A DNA stretch of 64,000 bases from Brachionus plicatilis (lineage: Eukaryota; Rotifera; Eurotatoria; Ploima; Brachionidae): assembly GCA_010279815.1 (NCBI GenBank), contig QEOQ01000663.1:62001-126000 (forward strand), in the 5' to 3' direction. Every line of letters begins with the position of its first letter. The stretch's first letter is position 1. The notes beneath the pieces were generated by a model, which had not been told where the DNA came from, made no database searches, and was given only the letters and a program-made list of their open reading frames with translations. This document shows, piece by piece, positions 1-9,581 of the stretch. The translations under genes and the position numbers were made by a program.

Positions 1-1
1 G

Positions 2-40
2 GCCAACAACAACGAGCCATCACGCGACCCTATTGAATAA
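2..40 (+). CDS. possible 3' end of an upstream gene
   Basis: The first 40 bases are far richer in GC than the following noncoding DNA. In one frame they read as a short Asn-rich hydrophilic tail (ANNNEPSRDPIE) that ends in a TAA at 38-40. This would be the last 12 codons of a plus-strand gene lying mostly outside the window. The stretch is too short to name or confirm, and chance cannot be excluded. Confidence 0.3.
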   Translation, partial: ANNNEPSRDPIE

Positions 41-887
41 TTTATCAATGAATTTGCATACTACCCTCTTATCCGGACTTAATTTGACAGCTAAGATATT
101 TATTAGGTGATGAAATAGATTTTGAGATAACAAAAAAAAAAAAAGTGGAATTTGCACAATTCGGACCAAAGGGAAAAAGGCATAATTGCGCAAAAAAAAA
201 AATTTTTTTTTCTATTCAGATATTTATAGATGATCTCTAGGCAATCATTAAACTTAAGATAAGAAGTTACACGCAATCGGCCGGTCTGGGAATTTGCATG
301 ATTGTCATTTTTTTACTGAACCGTAAAATGTAAACAATTTGGCAAAGGTTAGGCCCAAATTTTCCAAAAGGTCGTTCTCTATTTGTAATTAAAAGTCGAA
401 ATTTCACGGCACAACGAATCTCATAAAATAGGTTAGAGAAATTGTTGAAATCAATTATCTTTAAGATAATTAAAATGTTAGAGTGGTTTGTAATTTTTGA
501 GAGCCATTCCGGTAGTCGACCAGCTTGGCATGTTTTGATGGATTCAATTTGGCTGTTGGCCCCATGACAGACAATCACAATCGACAAGAACCTTTTGTAC
601 TTTTGTGCTTATCTTCTCAGAAGCAAATTTGGCCAGCTATTAATCATTTTTTCGATTAATTCCACTCTCAGATACTCTCTTCTATCTATTTTGTCATGAT
701 TTTTAAGTTATCTGTCGGCTCTTTTTTTTCTCTCTCTCTCTCTCTTTTTAACCATTTGAATTTAATTAATTTTGTTCGAATGATAAAAAATCCATTTGAA
801 TTTATCAAAATTTCAAGCAGTTTTGTTTCTTGTATTCTAGATTTAAAAAGCTACCTCATTTGAAGCGATGATAAAAGCACAAATACA
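41..887. other. AT-rich upstream region of the protocadherin
   Basis: No convincing gene is seen. The stretch holds A-rich tracts near 130-210, a (CT)n run near 729-745, and a pyrimidine-rich stretch ending in TCTAG at about 836-840. That last site would work as a 3' splice site, so the protocadherin may have a noncoding first exon upstream and an intron in its 5' UTR. The promoter is not recognisable. Confidence 0.5.
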
Positions 888-3800
888 ATGAATGTGTTCA
901 GAATTTTTGTTGTGTTCAGCTTGATCTGCATTTGCCAGAGTACCAATGTGTTCCGCTTTGAGGCGATTGTGATGCTTGAAGAGCCGCCCATAGGGCACTT
1001 GGTCGTGGACTTGGCGCACAAGCTCGAAATCAACGACTTGGCCACCAGTGACTACAAGTTCAGATTTTACTCGCCCCACTCCATCACATCCCACTACTTT
1101 ATCATAGACCAGCTTACTGGACATGTAAAGACCCAGCGCAGCATTGACCGCGAGTACCTGTGCGAGAATAGAGTGTGTGGTCCGTGCACATCGACCAGCA
1201 ATTGCAGTCTTCCCATTGAAATAGTGGCAACTCAAACCAAGTCGACGAATACAAAAATTCAAAAATTTGTATCCTTCGACGTGGTCATTGAGGACAAGAA
1301 TGAGTTTGCGCCAAAGTTTCCCAATGATGTAATTGTTTTGAATGTGAGCGAGGCAGCACCCGTCAATTTTAGCATACCATTGCCGGCAGCAGTTGACCGA
1401 GACTCGCATCAAACACAAATTGCCTATGCCATAGTTCCCATAGACCAAAAGAGTGCCAGATACAATCAAGAGCTAGAGGCGCTCAACTCAAAATTGAGAC
1501 TTTCGGTGGACGAATCGTCCACCCAGCCCCAGCTTAATTTGGTCATTTTGGAGCCTTTTGATTATGAGGAGGTGCGCGAGGTAAGGTTCAAAATCGAAGC
1601 TTCCGATGGCCCACACGATCAAAAAACATTAACCGGAAATTGTTTGGTCATCTTAAAAATAATTGACATCAATGACAATTTGCCAATATTTGACCAAAGC
1701 CAGTACGAGTATCGGCTTGATGAAGACAAGGCTGTGGACGGCACTCGGCTAATCCGCGTTCACGCCGAGGACAAAGATGACGCGCTCAATGGACTGGTCA
1801 ACTATTCCCTCATGGACAGCAGTGACAAATTTTTTATTGATCCAAGCACTGGATGGATTAGCTTGGCAAGCCATTTGGACTATGAGGACACTCCAGTTCA
1901 TCGTTTGATCGTAAAAGCCCAAGACTCTGGCCTAACAAACTCAATGCCAGTGTACACAAATTGTATAATTTATTTAAATGACATCAATGACAATTATCCA
2001 CAAATAAATTTAACTTTTCCCAACACAATCGATGATTTTAACACCAATCTAAAGCTGAATTCAAACAATGAAGTGGAATTGAGTGAATGGACAATGCCCA
2101 ATACGTTCATTGCTCAAATATTGGTCACTGATTTGGACTCTGGCTTGAATGGAAAAGTAAATTTGGCAATAAAAGAATACAGACGACAAACCGAAGAGTT
2201 AAACGAATACCAGGATTATGTAAGTGAATATGAAGAGTCCAATGATTTTGGTCTGGTACATCTTTTCAATGACATTTACTCACTAATGCTCAAGCAAAAT
2301 CTCGACCGAGAGATCTATGATGCTTATTTGATCAATATCACAGCGTCGGACTTTGGTCAACCATCGCTTCACACCAATTTGATGCTTAGAATAAAAATCA
2401 AAGACGAAAATGACAATAAGCCTAAATTTGTGCCACTCAACAACCGTACAACAAAAATTGACAATTCCACCAAAAAAGTGGTGTCGTATGAATTTGTGCT
2501 CGACGAGCTGATCAATCCAAGCGACCGATGGGTCCAAGTTGGCAAAGTGAAAGCGATTGATAAAGATTTAGAGCAAAATGTCACTTTTTCAATTGAACAA
2601 AGCTCGGATTCGTTCAAAATTGATCCATCGACCGGAGTCATTGAAGCCAAAGCAAACCTAATGGACAGAGAACTAAAGGACAGCTTTCATTTCCAAGTGG
2701 TGGCTAGTGATGGATTAAATTTAGAGAGTGTTAACATATTTATTAAATTAAATGATTTAAATGATAATCAGCCACGTTTTGAAAAAAATATTTATAAATT
2801 TCAAATTTTGGAAAATAAAATACCATTTGATGATGAAATATTGGGAAAAGTTAAAGCTCACGACTTTGACCAGAAAGGGTCTAACTTCAGTGTGGTTAGA
2901 TACGCGTTTGTTAATGAAAATGATTATTTTAGAGTAGATCAAGTGACTGGCGATTTGTATCAAATAAAAGAACTTGATTATGAAATAATAAAAATGCTAG
3001 ACTTGGAAATAGTTGCCTATGACAATTTTAATCAAACGCCAAGTTTGAATTCAACTTGTTTGGTTCGGATTGATGTCATTGATTTAAACGACAATCAACC
3101 GATTGTACTGCGTCCTTTGGACAACGAGATGCCTTTTGTGTTCAAACTAAACTCAATTTTAAATGACTCATTCATTGAAAATAATAGACTTGTTTCCAGA
3201 TTGACCAAAATCGTGGCCAAAGATGCCGATTCTGGTCTCAATTCGATCCTAAGATTTAAAATCGAAAAACAAATTAAACTAAAAGTGGACAAAAATTTGG
3301 ATTTTTTTGAGCAAAATGTGAATTTGTTTGGAATAGACAGCAAAACTGGAAGTGTTTATTCAAAATTTGATTTGAGTCCTTCGAAGCAAAATGTTGAATC
3401 GAACTTGGTCGGTTCGTTTCGCTTGAGAAATGACAAATTTGAAATAGATCCGAACATTAGCGGATTTTATGGCCTTATTTTGAATATCAGCGATTCGGCC
3501 GAGTCCTTTACAAAAAGCGTCAAGCACTATGTATTCATTGTTTTGGTGAATCGATCAGCAGATTTTGAGCAAAAAATTTCCTTGCTCAAATCGATCATCA
3601 ACCAGTCTCGTCTAAATGGCCAAGATTTTTTTGATTATGACTACGGTTTTGAGCAAGACATTGAGGATGGAAAATTTTACAGCGTAGTGTCTCAGTTCGA
3701 AGATGGAAAAGTGTACCAAAAAAGACCAAAGGCCGTTTCTCATTACAGAAAAATATCAAATAAAAATAGTCTACGTAAACTGTTTGGCTTTATTGACATG

Positions 3801-4832
3801 GGAAAGACAAAAACTATAAATTATATTCTTATTCTAATCATTTCAGTATTAGTTTTTACATTGGTTTTGATCACTAGTCTGTGCCTTTTTTCAATTTATT
3901 ATAAAAAAGCAAAACGTCAAAAAAGTTTAAATAACAGCGCCAAAAAGCATTTGTGCGAAATTTATACAGACAGCAAAAAGACCACATTGGCAAAGTCATC
4001 GGCTTCGCCATCTTCGTTGACTTCGTCCGAGTTTTTAAACCTAAACTCAAACCGAAACAGCACAGATGACGAGGACGAGACAGGTGGCTTCAGAAAGCCT
4101 AGTTTCATGTCCAAGGAAATGATCCGGGAAGAGGAACAGGCAATTTTGATAGTTAACACAAGTTCGGATGAAAATTCAAACTTGGCCTCGAGTTCGTCGA
4201 ACTCAACCAAGTCAACAAATTCAGGAAAAAACAATCAACTGTTGGTCCTGATCTCGTCATCAGACAAAAAAAGCTCAAATGAGTCCTTAGCTTCCACGAC
4301 CATATCTTCCAAAGTATCCACTAATTTTCGAACATTTAAAAATTCAGGCTCGAGCTCTAATTCACCCAAGCAGACCATTCTACTGGCCAGCGATGTTAAC
4401 AATTCTTACCGGACATTGCCAGTCAGTCGAAGCTTGAAATCGAAAAATGTTGATGCTGCAGTCAAACAGCTTAATTTGCCTGTTAATGAGCTTTTCAAGA
4501 GATACGAGCTCAAAAAGCAGGCTACAAATGGCACCTTGGAGACATCTGGATCCATTTCTTCTCTGAATTCCCTCAGCATGAATAGAAAATTCAGAGCCCA
4601 TGAGGCTAGTTATGCATCACCGAAAATAGTGCAAAAAAATTTCAATCTAAATCCCATCGTTAATATCACCACCAACGAGTCAAACGAAGTTCCTGATTAT
4701 TTTTTTAAAGATGAAAAAGAACACAAGGTGTTCCAATTGAATGGAAATGCCAAGAATAGAAAAATTTTAAATTTAAAACAAATTGTTGTCGACTCGAACA
4801 CGTCTAGTGTCTGTAACAAAACCGATCTTTAA
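888..4832 (+). CDS. protocadherin-like cell adhesion protein (intronless)
   Basis: Predicted 1314-aa single-pass cadherin-superfamily protein acting in calcium-dependent adhesion at the cell surface. Residues 1-20 or so form a signal peptide (MNVFRIFVVFSLICICQS). The ectodomain shows serial cadherin repeats, with calcium-binding boundaries DKNEFAPKF, DINDNLPIF, DINDNYPQI, DENDNKPKF, DLNDNQPRF and DLNDNQPIV, and with LDYE/LDRE and AxDxD motifs, giving six to seven repeats. The last part of the ectodomain is diverged. A hydrophobic helix at about residues 977-1004 is the transmembrane segment. The cytoplasmic tail of about 300 residues is Ser/Asn-rich and has no catenin-binding region that I recognise, which fits protocadherins rather than classical cadherins. 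The whole coding region is one exon, unlike its multi-exon neighbours. AATAAA-type signals follow at about 4939. The ATG at 888 is chosen because the signal peptide follows directly. Confidence 0.93.
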   Translation: MNVFRIFVVFSLICICQSTNVFRFEAIVMLEEPPIGHLVVDLAHKLEINDLATSDYKFRFYSPHSITSHYFIIDQLTGHVKTQRSIDREYLCENRVCGPCTSTSNCSLPIEIVATQTKSTNTKIQKFVSFDVVIEDKNEFAPKFPNDVIVLNVSEAAPVNFSIPLPAAVDRDSHQTQIAYAIVPIDQKSARYNQELEALNSKLRLSVDESSTQPQLNLVILEPFDYEEVREVRFKIEASDGPHDQKTLTGNCLVILKIIDINDNLPIFDQSQYEYRLDEDKAVDGTRLIRVHAEDKDDALNGLVNYSLMDSSDKFFIDPSTGWISLASHLDYEDTPVHRLIVKAQDSGLTNSMPVYTNCIIYLNDINDNYPQINLTFPNTIDDFNTNLKLNSNNEVELSEWTMPNTFIAQILVTDLDSGLNGKVNLAIKEYRRQTEELNEYQDYVSEYEESNDFGLVHLFNDIYSLMLKQNLDREIYDAYLINITASDFGQPSLHTNLMLRIKIKDENDNKPKFVPLNNRTTKIDNSTKKVVSYEFVLDELINPSDRWVQVGKVKAIDKDLEQNVTFSIEQSSDSFKIDPSTGVIEAKANLMDRELKDSFHFQVVASDGLNLESVNIFIKLNDLNDNQPRFEKNIYKFQILENKIPFDDEILGKVKAHDFDQKGSNFSVVRYAFVNENDYFRVDQVTGDLYQIKELDYEIIKMLDLEIVAYDNFNQTPSLNSTCLVRIDVIDLNDNQPIVLRPLDNEMPFVFKLNSILNDSFIENNRLVSRLTKIVAKDADSGLNSILRFKIEKQIKLKVDKNLDFFEQNVNLFGIDSKTGSVYSKFDLSPSKQNVESNLVGSFRLRNDKFEIDPNISGFYGLILNISDSAESFTKSVKHYVFIVLVNRSADFEQKISLLKSIINQSRLNGQDFFDYDYGFEQDIEDGKFYSVVSQFEDGKVYQKRPKAVSHYRKISNKNSLRKLFGFIDMGKTKTINYILILIISVLVFTLVLITSLCLFSIYYKKAKRQKSLNNSAKKHLCEIYTDSKKTTLAKSSASPSSLTSSEFLNLNSNRNSTDDEDETGGFRKPSFMSKEMIREEEQAILIVNTSSDENSNLASSSSNSTKSTNSGKNNQLLVLISSSDKKSSNESLASTTISSKVSTNFRTFKNSGSSSNSPKQTILLASDVNNSYRTLPVSRSLKSKNVDAAVKQLNLPVNELFKRYELKKQATNGTLETSGSISSLNSLSMNRKFRAHEASYASPKIVQKNFNLNPIVNITTNESNEVPDYFFKDEKEHKVFQLNGNAKNRKILNLKQIVVDSNTSSVCNKTDL

Positions 4833-6353
4833 AAATTAAGTATTAAAAAATGAGAAAGCCAAGTCTATGCCGATTTTTTCTTTTTCAATTGTTGAATGTA
4901 AATTAAGTTTTAAATGTATTTATTAGTATTGTATTTTTTAATAAACTTTTAAATAAAAAACTTCTTTTTTTAACTTTATTATTTTTTTGATCGGTAAAGA
5001 GAACTATTTCAAACTTCACCTTATATATTAATACTGTAAAATTCTGCGATAAATCGGGATCCTCTCGAAGCGGGCTTGAAAATTAAATGTTACATTTAAG
5101 AGGTGATGTAATGGGTGCAGCGGACCTCTCTCCTTTAAAGACGACCAGTCTTTGAAATTTGTAGTGTCAAAAAAAAATAAAATAAAATAAACAAACAAAA
5201 ACAGAAGTTGAAAATGAAATTATTTATAATTGTAAAATAGAAATTATGTAATTTTTTTTAAAGCAGGGAATCTTGAATTCTAAATAGAATTCTAACAAAA
5301 AATTGTTTTGATTTTTATAAGAAGAATATTTTTTAATATATCAAACTTTTATATTTAATTTTTTTTTTCATCGCCGAATCTGGCGTAATTTTTGAAATAA
5401 ATAAATCTGAAAAATTCAGAAGATTGTGAATTTGGAATATAATATTACATTAAAAATCCAACTCAACTTTAAGTAGCGGTATAGAGGATGTATCAGTTGC
5501 TACAATATACATAGCATGTTTTGGTCTGTCAGAACCTAAGTTTTGGCACTAACATATTTTGTTTTTGTTTATTGTACCAAAATTCAAAATGACAATTTTG
5601 TTGGAGTTTGGTTATCATTTTTTTTGGTATTTAAGTGTACGTATGAGTTTAATTATTCGTTTTCAAAATATCTCAAAAATATTGGTTATTTAGGTTTGAG
5701 AATAGGTAATTTTTGGAGGTATTTTGAATGCGAATAATTCAACCCATACGCATCAAGTATACATCCTCTAGATTTTCCTGAAAATTTACATGCAAAAATT
5801 TAAAATTTTTAAGTTTACGTAAATTTAGGAAAAATTACCTAAAAAAACAAAGGGACTAATCTAATTTGCTTAAATTCGTTAATTTAAGAATTGAAATTAT
5901 TTGAGGAGCATGTATTTTTCCAAAGTACATAAAAATTTTACAACAAAAAATATTTGAAAAAAAATACATAACTTAAACGATAAAATCAAATATTTAAACT
6001 TTATTTGAATATATATTTATTATCGAATTTTTGAAAAAAATAAAATTATAAATTTATTTATTGTTGATTTTAGTATGATTTTAAAAAATAAAATCGTGAC
6101 AATTTAAACTTATTTGTCATTTAAGACAATTCAATTGCTAATAAATAGAATAATGTATTAGTTATAAAATTTTATTTAAAAATAACAAATCTAAAATTTA
6201 TGGAAGTTTCAAGGAAATTTAAAAGTATTTTAAATAGAAATATATCTGAAGTACAAGATGGTGATAAAGCAAAGTCTTCTTCTTTTCTCAAAATTTTAAA
6301 GGAAAATCTCAAATAATAACTTGTAATACACCGGTTTTCGTATCTTAAAGATC
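4833..6353. other. noncoding interval between protocadherin and capsid-like gene
   Basis: It begins with the protocadherin 3' UTR and its polyadenylation signals (AATAAA near 4939 and 4953). At about 5040-5170 there is an island of more balanced composition that ends in an A-rich (AAAAT)n tract at 5166-5195, which could be a remnant of a retroposed element. The retroposon-like hairpin tail at 5330-5410 is listed separately. The remainder is AT-rich with no supported gene; a 61-codon minus-strand ORF next to the viral-like gene has no recognisable features. Confidence 0.5.
5330..5410 (+). repeat. retroposon-like 3' tail with conserved stem-loop (copy 1)
   Basis: The sequence CGCCGAATCTGGCGTAATTT at 5372-5391 forms a CGCC/GGCG stem with a six-base loop and is followed by AAATAAATAAAT. 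The same hairpin and AT-rich trailer occur at 39866-39900, and the T-rich lead-in (TTTAATTTTTT) is shared too. A conserved terminal hairpin followed by a simple repeat is how the 3' ends of several non-LTR retrotransposons and their dependent SINEs look. No reverse transcriptase is visible nearby, so both copies would be strongly 5'-truncated. Confidence 0.5.
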
Positions 6354-9300
6354 TCACCGTATTGTCACATAATCCACAACTGGATCATAACTCATATATT
6401 TTCCATTGTCAAATTCCTCAGGCAGATAATCAAATTCTGATATAGGCTTAGCTGTTCCATTTCCGAGCTGAATCTGGACATCTGAAATCATCAAACGATA
6501 GCCGGGATTATACCGTGTATATGGTTTACGAAGGTCATGCTCGTAGCTCTTATCAACAAAAGTAACTGGTACATTAAGTCCATGAAAATCTTTTGCCATA
6601 AATTTTGTCACAATTCCATTTGTTGCTTTGAGTATTGTGAACCATATGTCAGTCAACATGTCAAAATCAATTGGCACAAAGTTTTTGGCATGTTTAAATG
6701 ATTCATATAGTAGTCCGTAGCGAAAATTACATCTATTAATAATTGACAAAAACTGTTTTGATGGACTGAAATCAGGAAAAGCAACATCTAAGTATGCTAT
6801 GTTGCAGCTTGTGGGCAGCACTTGAGGTACGCGGCCATAAAAATAATGCTCAATGTTTGAATGAGCTGTCGCTGGTTTAAGCTCTCCAGGCGTCAATTCT
6901 GATCTAGCTGACTTGGCCATGTCTATCGCGAGGTTGGCAACTTCAATATTGCACAGTGAGGCGAGCACACGACACCAAAATGGCTGAGCAAATGACGGAT
7001 CACATAGAAATTTTTGATCGATATCTGGATCGTATATGATTGCATCTGGAAAATACTTCCCATAAGCACCACTGGACGTTGAGCAATTTGACAACTTAAT
7101 TAGACTTGCAGTTAAGTCTGCCGCTGAACGCATTGCCAGCACCAGATTTGCCATCAAACTCTTGTCAGACAGTTGTCTAATTGTGGTGTGAATGGGAGGC
7201 ATTAGCTTTAATTCGACAGGTCTGCGCAATCGAAACAGTGGCCAAATACCTGTGTAACAATCTACATAGATAGGCGTAGCAAGACCACCGAGGTAAAGAT
7301 GCTGTTCTGGACCGGCATAGCTATAGGGTGCTTCAAGCACTGAAATTGTTTCTTCATACATTTTTTGATCTTGGCTTTTCCATGTATCGTAATGTGCACG
7401 AAAGTTAAGGCAAGAAAAATCATGAATGAATTTAAGCACACGAAATACGTGATTTTCGATGTAAGAAAATGAGTGTCCTCTCAAAAAACTATCTAGTTCA
7501 GAATCATCAATATCAGGGTTGTTCCAAAAATGATTTTGTACTTTACTATCTCCAAACATGATTAAATTGCACGCATCATAACTAGAAGTCCATTGTCTTG
7601 AATAAAAATCTAAAACTGTTGTATATGGAATGGCATCAAGCTTTGGTGCAATGCTGATACCTCCAGGTAAGGGAACAGGCCGTACAAAGTCATCACTTTC
7701 ATGCAGATTACGCACACACAAAACATTTATTCTTTCTCTTGCACCAGGTGGAACCAAAGCCGGATCAAAAACCCTAACTAAGAAGCCACTGCCTAAATCA
7801 TCAGCTTGCATTGGTAAATTAAAATGTTGAGGCAAGTGTATGTTGTCCGCACTAAGAGCAGCAATAAAATCCTGTTGACTAGCATATGAGGTCATACCAC
7901 ACGCGACATAGTCTTCGGGCAAACCAGGATTTGTGACACCTTCGGTCACTTGCGGTAAATCGATGCAATAGATGAAACCTAAAAGTATGAGCCTAGCGTT
8001 GCCTGAAGGAAACCATGGATCGACTTTGGTAGCCAAGGAATGGGAACATGATAATTGAACACTGTTCGATGGCGGATCACTATAAGCATACGCCTTGAAG
8101 TTGGACATAAAAGTATGGGAGTTGGGAGCAGTGGCAACAATCACTTTATTTTCATCATCATTCAGATAGCTCCAAAATCTAATATCTGGCACAAAAAGGT
8201 CGCTTGATACAACCCAAAAATCACCAAATGGTCGTGGTCGCATTGCTGCGCGATCATAGGCAGCCAAACAAAGACTTGCATGAGCATCCGAGGGCATGCA
8301 ACCACTTGTGTTTGGATGTCGTGAGGCAAAAATTTTCGCTCCAGCAGCAGCACTATCATGATTACCATACTCCAATTCTTGATCCCATTCATTTGCGCGT
8401 TTTGGACAACTAAAAGTTCGCCTGTGTGGAATGTGATTCCAAAGCGCATCTGTAGCGCCCAGATCCGCACTTTGGTACATGTCATAAACTGGCGTGTTGC
8501 CTAATATCATCAAGAAATATTTCTCAAACACTCCATGCTCAAGACCATTGAAAGTTTCCAGAATGTAAAGACAATCAGATATTGCTTGCCAAATGTCTTC
8601 AGACTTAATATTTTTCAATGGATTACCCCCAGTGCCAATGGGTGACACAATGATCACACGACTTTTTGATTCGTACTTGTCCATCATCCAACATGATTTG
8701 ACATGGTGTCTGTATGGTCCATCATGTCGACCAAGTGCTGAAAACAGTGACATTGCACGATCAAAAGACCCAAATGGAACATAAACACAGTGATAGAGCT
8801 CTACATCGTCACCTTCTCGAGAGTCATAGATAGATTTCGTTAGTATTCTGGGTTGATACCCCGAAGCAATCTTCCAAAGTAGCGCTTCATTGCTTATTGC
8901 GTTCCTTATTTCACACCTTGATTGGCATGATAGGTCAATGACGCATAAACTTGCGTCAATTGGTACAATTTCTGTCGTAATGGGGATGAGTGCGTGTTCG
9001 ACAGCTAGTGCCGCTAGCATCAATGCTATGGGATTTGCATGGTTTGGGTTTTGATCTTTTTCAATCGGTTCCGCATAAGCATATTTGAATATCCTAGCAA
9101 GAAAATCATCAGACTCAGGGTCCGAGCTCAATTTAATTGTTTGTGCCAAAACCGAGTCCGGATCAGCCTCGGCATTTTTATATCCTGAACTACTAAGGGG
9201 TAGGATGCAATGAAGATTGGCACAATTTTGCCGCTTAATACGTGGATTAAGAAATAGGCCATAATCTTTACCAGCCACACCGACACCCATTCCTGAGAGT

Positions 9301-9581
9301 GCGCGAAAAGGCTCAAGCTTCGGTTGTTGAAGCGGACATGAGCGTGGCCACAGACAAAAGCTTGCTTCATCATTAACCCTAAATAAGCCACGATTTTCAG
9401 CAAAAATGTGGGCTTCAATCTCCACATATGGATCGCGAGTGGTTGAACGCAGACGATTTCTCTCCACGAGCTGCGAGACCAAAACACGCGTTTCTTCAAA
9501 TGATGCCTCTTTATCATCAGATGGAAGCGAGCTATTGGCAGCCAGAGTTGAAATAGTCGATTTAATCTTTTCAGCAAACAT
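6354..9581 (-). CDS. capsid-like protein of probable endogenous dsRNA virus origin
   Basis: Uninterrupted intronless ORF of 1075 codons. Its codons use C and G much more freely than any neighbour, and it is embedded in very AT-rich DNA, so it looks foreign. The protein has no signal peptide, no clear membrane segment and no polymerase or protease motifs. It is a large mixed alpha/beta-looking globular protein with many aromatic residues. Length and character resemble the major capsid proteins of toti-like dsRNA viruses of invertebrates, which are known to leave copies in animal genomes; this is inference from general appearance, not from a diagnostic motif. No polymerase ORF lies beside it, so it is a capsid-only insertion. 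The open frame implies either recent integration or maintained function. The stop codon overlaps a splice-donor-like CGGTGAGA. An unknown host retrogene is the main alternative. Confidence 0.5.
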   Translation of the reverse strand: MFAEKIKSTISTLAANSSLPSDDKEASFEETRVLVSQLVERNRLRSTTRDPYVEIEAHIFAENRGLFRVNDEASFCLWPRSCPLQQPKLEPFRALSGMGVGVAGKDYGLFLNPRIKRQNCANLHCILPLSSSGYKNAEADPDSVLAQTIKLSSDPESDDFLARIFKYAYAEPIEKDQNPNHANPIALMLAALAVEHALIPITTEIVPIDASLCVIDLSCQSRCEIRNAISNEALLWKIASGYQPRILTKSIYDSREGDDVELYHCVYVPFGSFDRAMSLFSALGRHDGPYRHHVKSCWMMDKYESKSRVIIVSPIGTGGNPLKNIKSEDIWQAISDCLYILETFNGLEHGVFEKYFLMILGNTPVYDMYQSADLGATDALWNHIPHRRTFSCPKRANEWDQELEYGNHDSAAAGAKIFASRHPNTSGCMPSDAHASLCLAAYDRAAMRPRPFGDFWVVSSDLFVPDIRFWSYLNDDENKVIVATAPNSHTFMSNFKAYAYSDPPSNSVQLSCSHSLATKVDPWFPSGNARLILLGFIYCIDLPQVTEGVTNPGLPEDYVACGMTSYASQQDFIAALSADNIHLPQHFNLPMQADDLGSGFLVRVFDPALVPPGARERINVLCVRNLHESDDFVRPVPLPGGISIAPKLDAIPYTTVLDFYSRQWTSSYDACNLIMFGDSKVQNHFWNNPDIDDSELDSFLRGHSFSYIENHVFRVLKFIHDFSCLNFRAHYDTWKSQDQKMYEETISVLEAPYSYAGPEQHLYLGGLATPIYVDCYTGIWPLFRLRRPVELKLMPPIHTTIRQLSDKSLMANLVLAMRSAADLTASLIKLSNCSTSSGAYGKYFPDAIIYDPDIDQKFLCDPSFAQPFWCRVLASLCNIEVANLAIDMAKSARSELTPGELKPATAHSNIEHYFYGRVPQVLPTSCNIAYLDVAFPDFSPSKQFLSIINRCNFRYGLLYESFKHAKNFVPIDFDMLTDIWFTILKATNGIVTKFMAKDFHGLNVPVTFVDKSYEHDLRKPYTRYNPGYRLMISDVQIQLGNGTAKPISEFDYLPEEFDNGKYMSYDPVVDYVTIR

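Noticed and set aside
6172..6357. 61-codon frame overlapping the end of the capsid-like gene
   Set aside because: Short, AT-biased like the flanking DNA and without similarity; a frameshift-linked second viral ORF would be expected to share the higher GC content.
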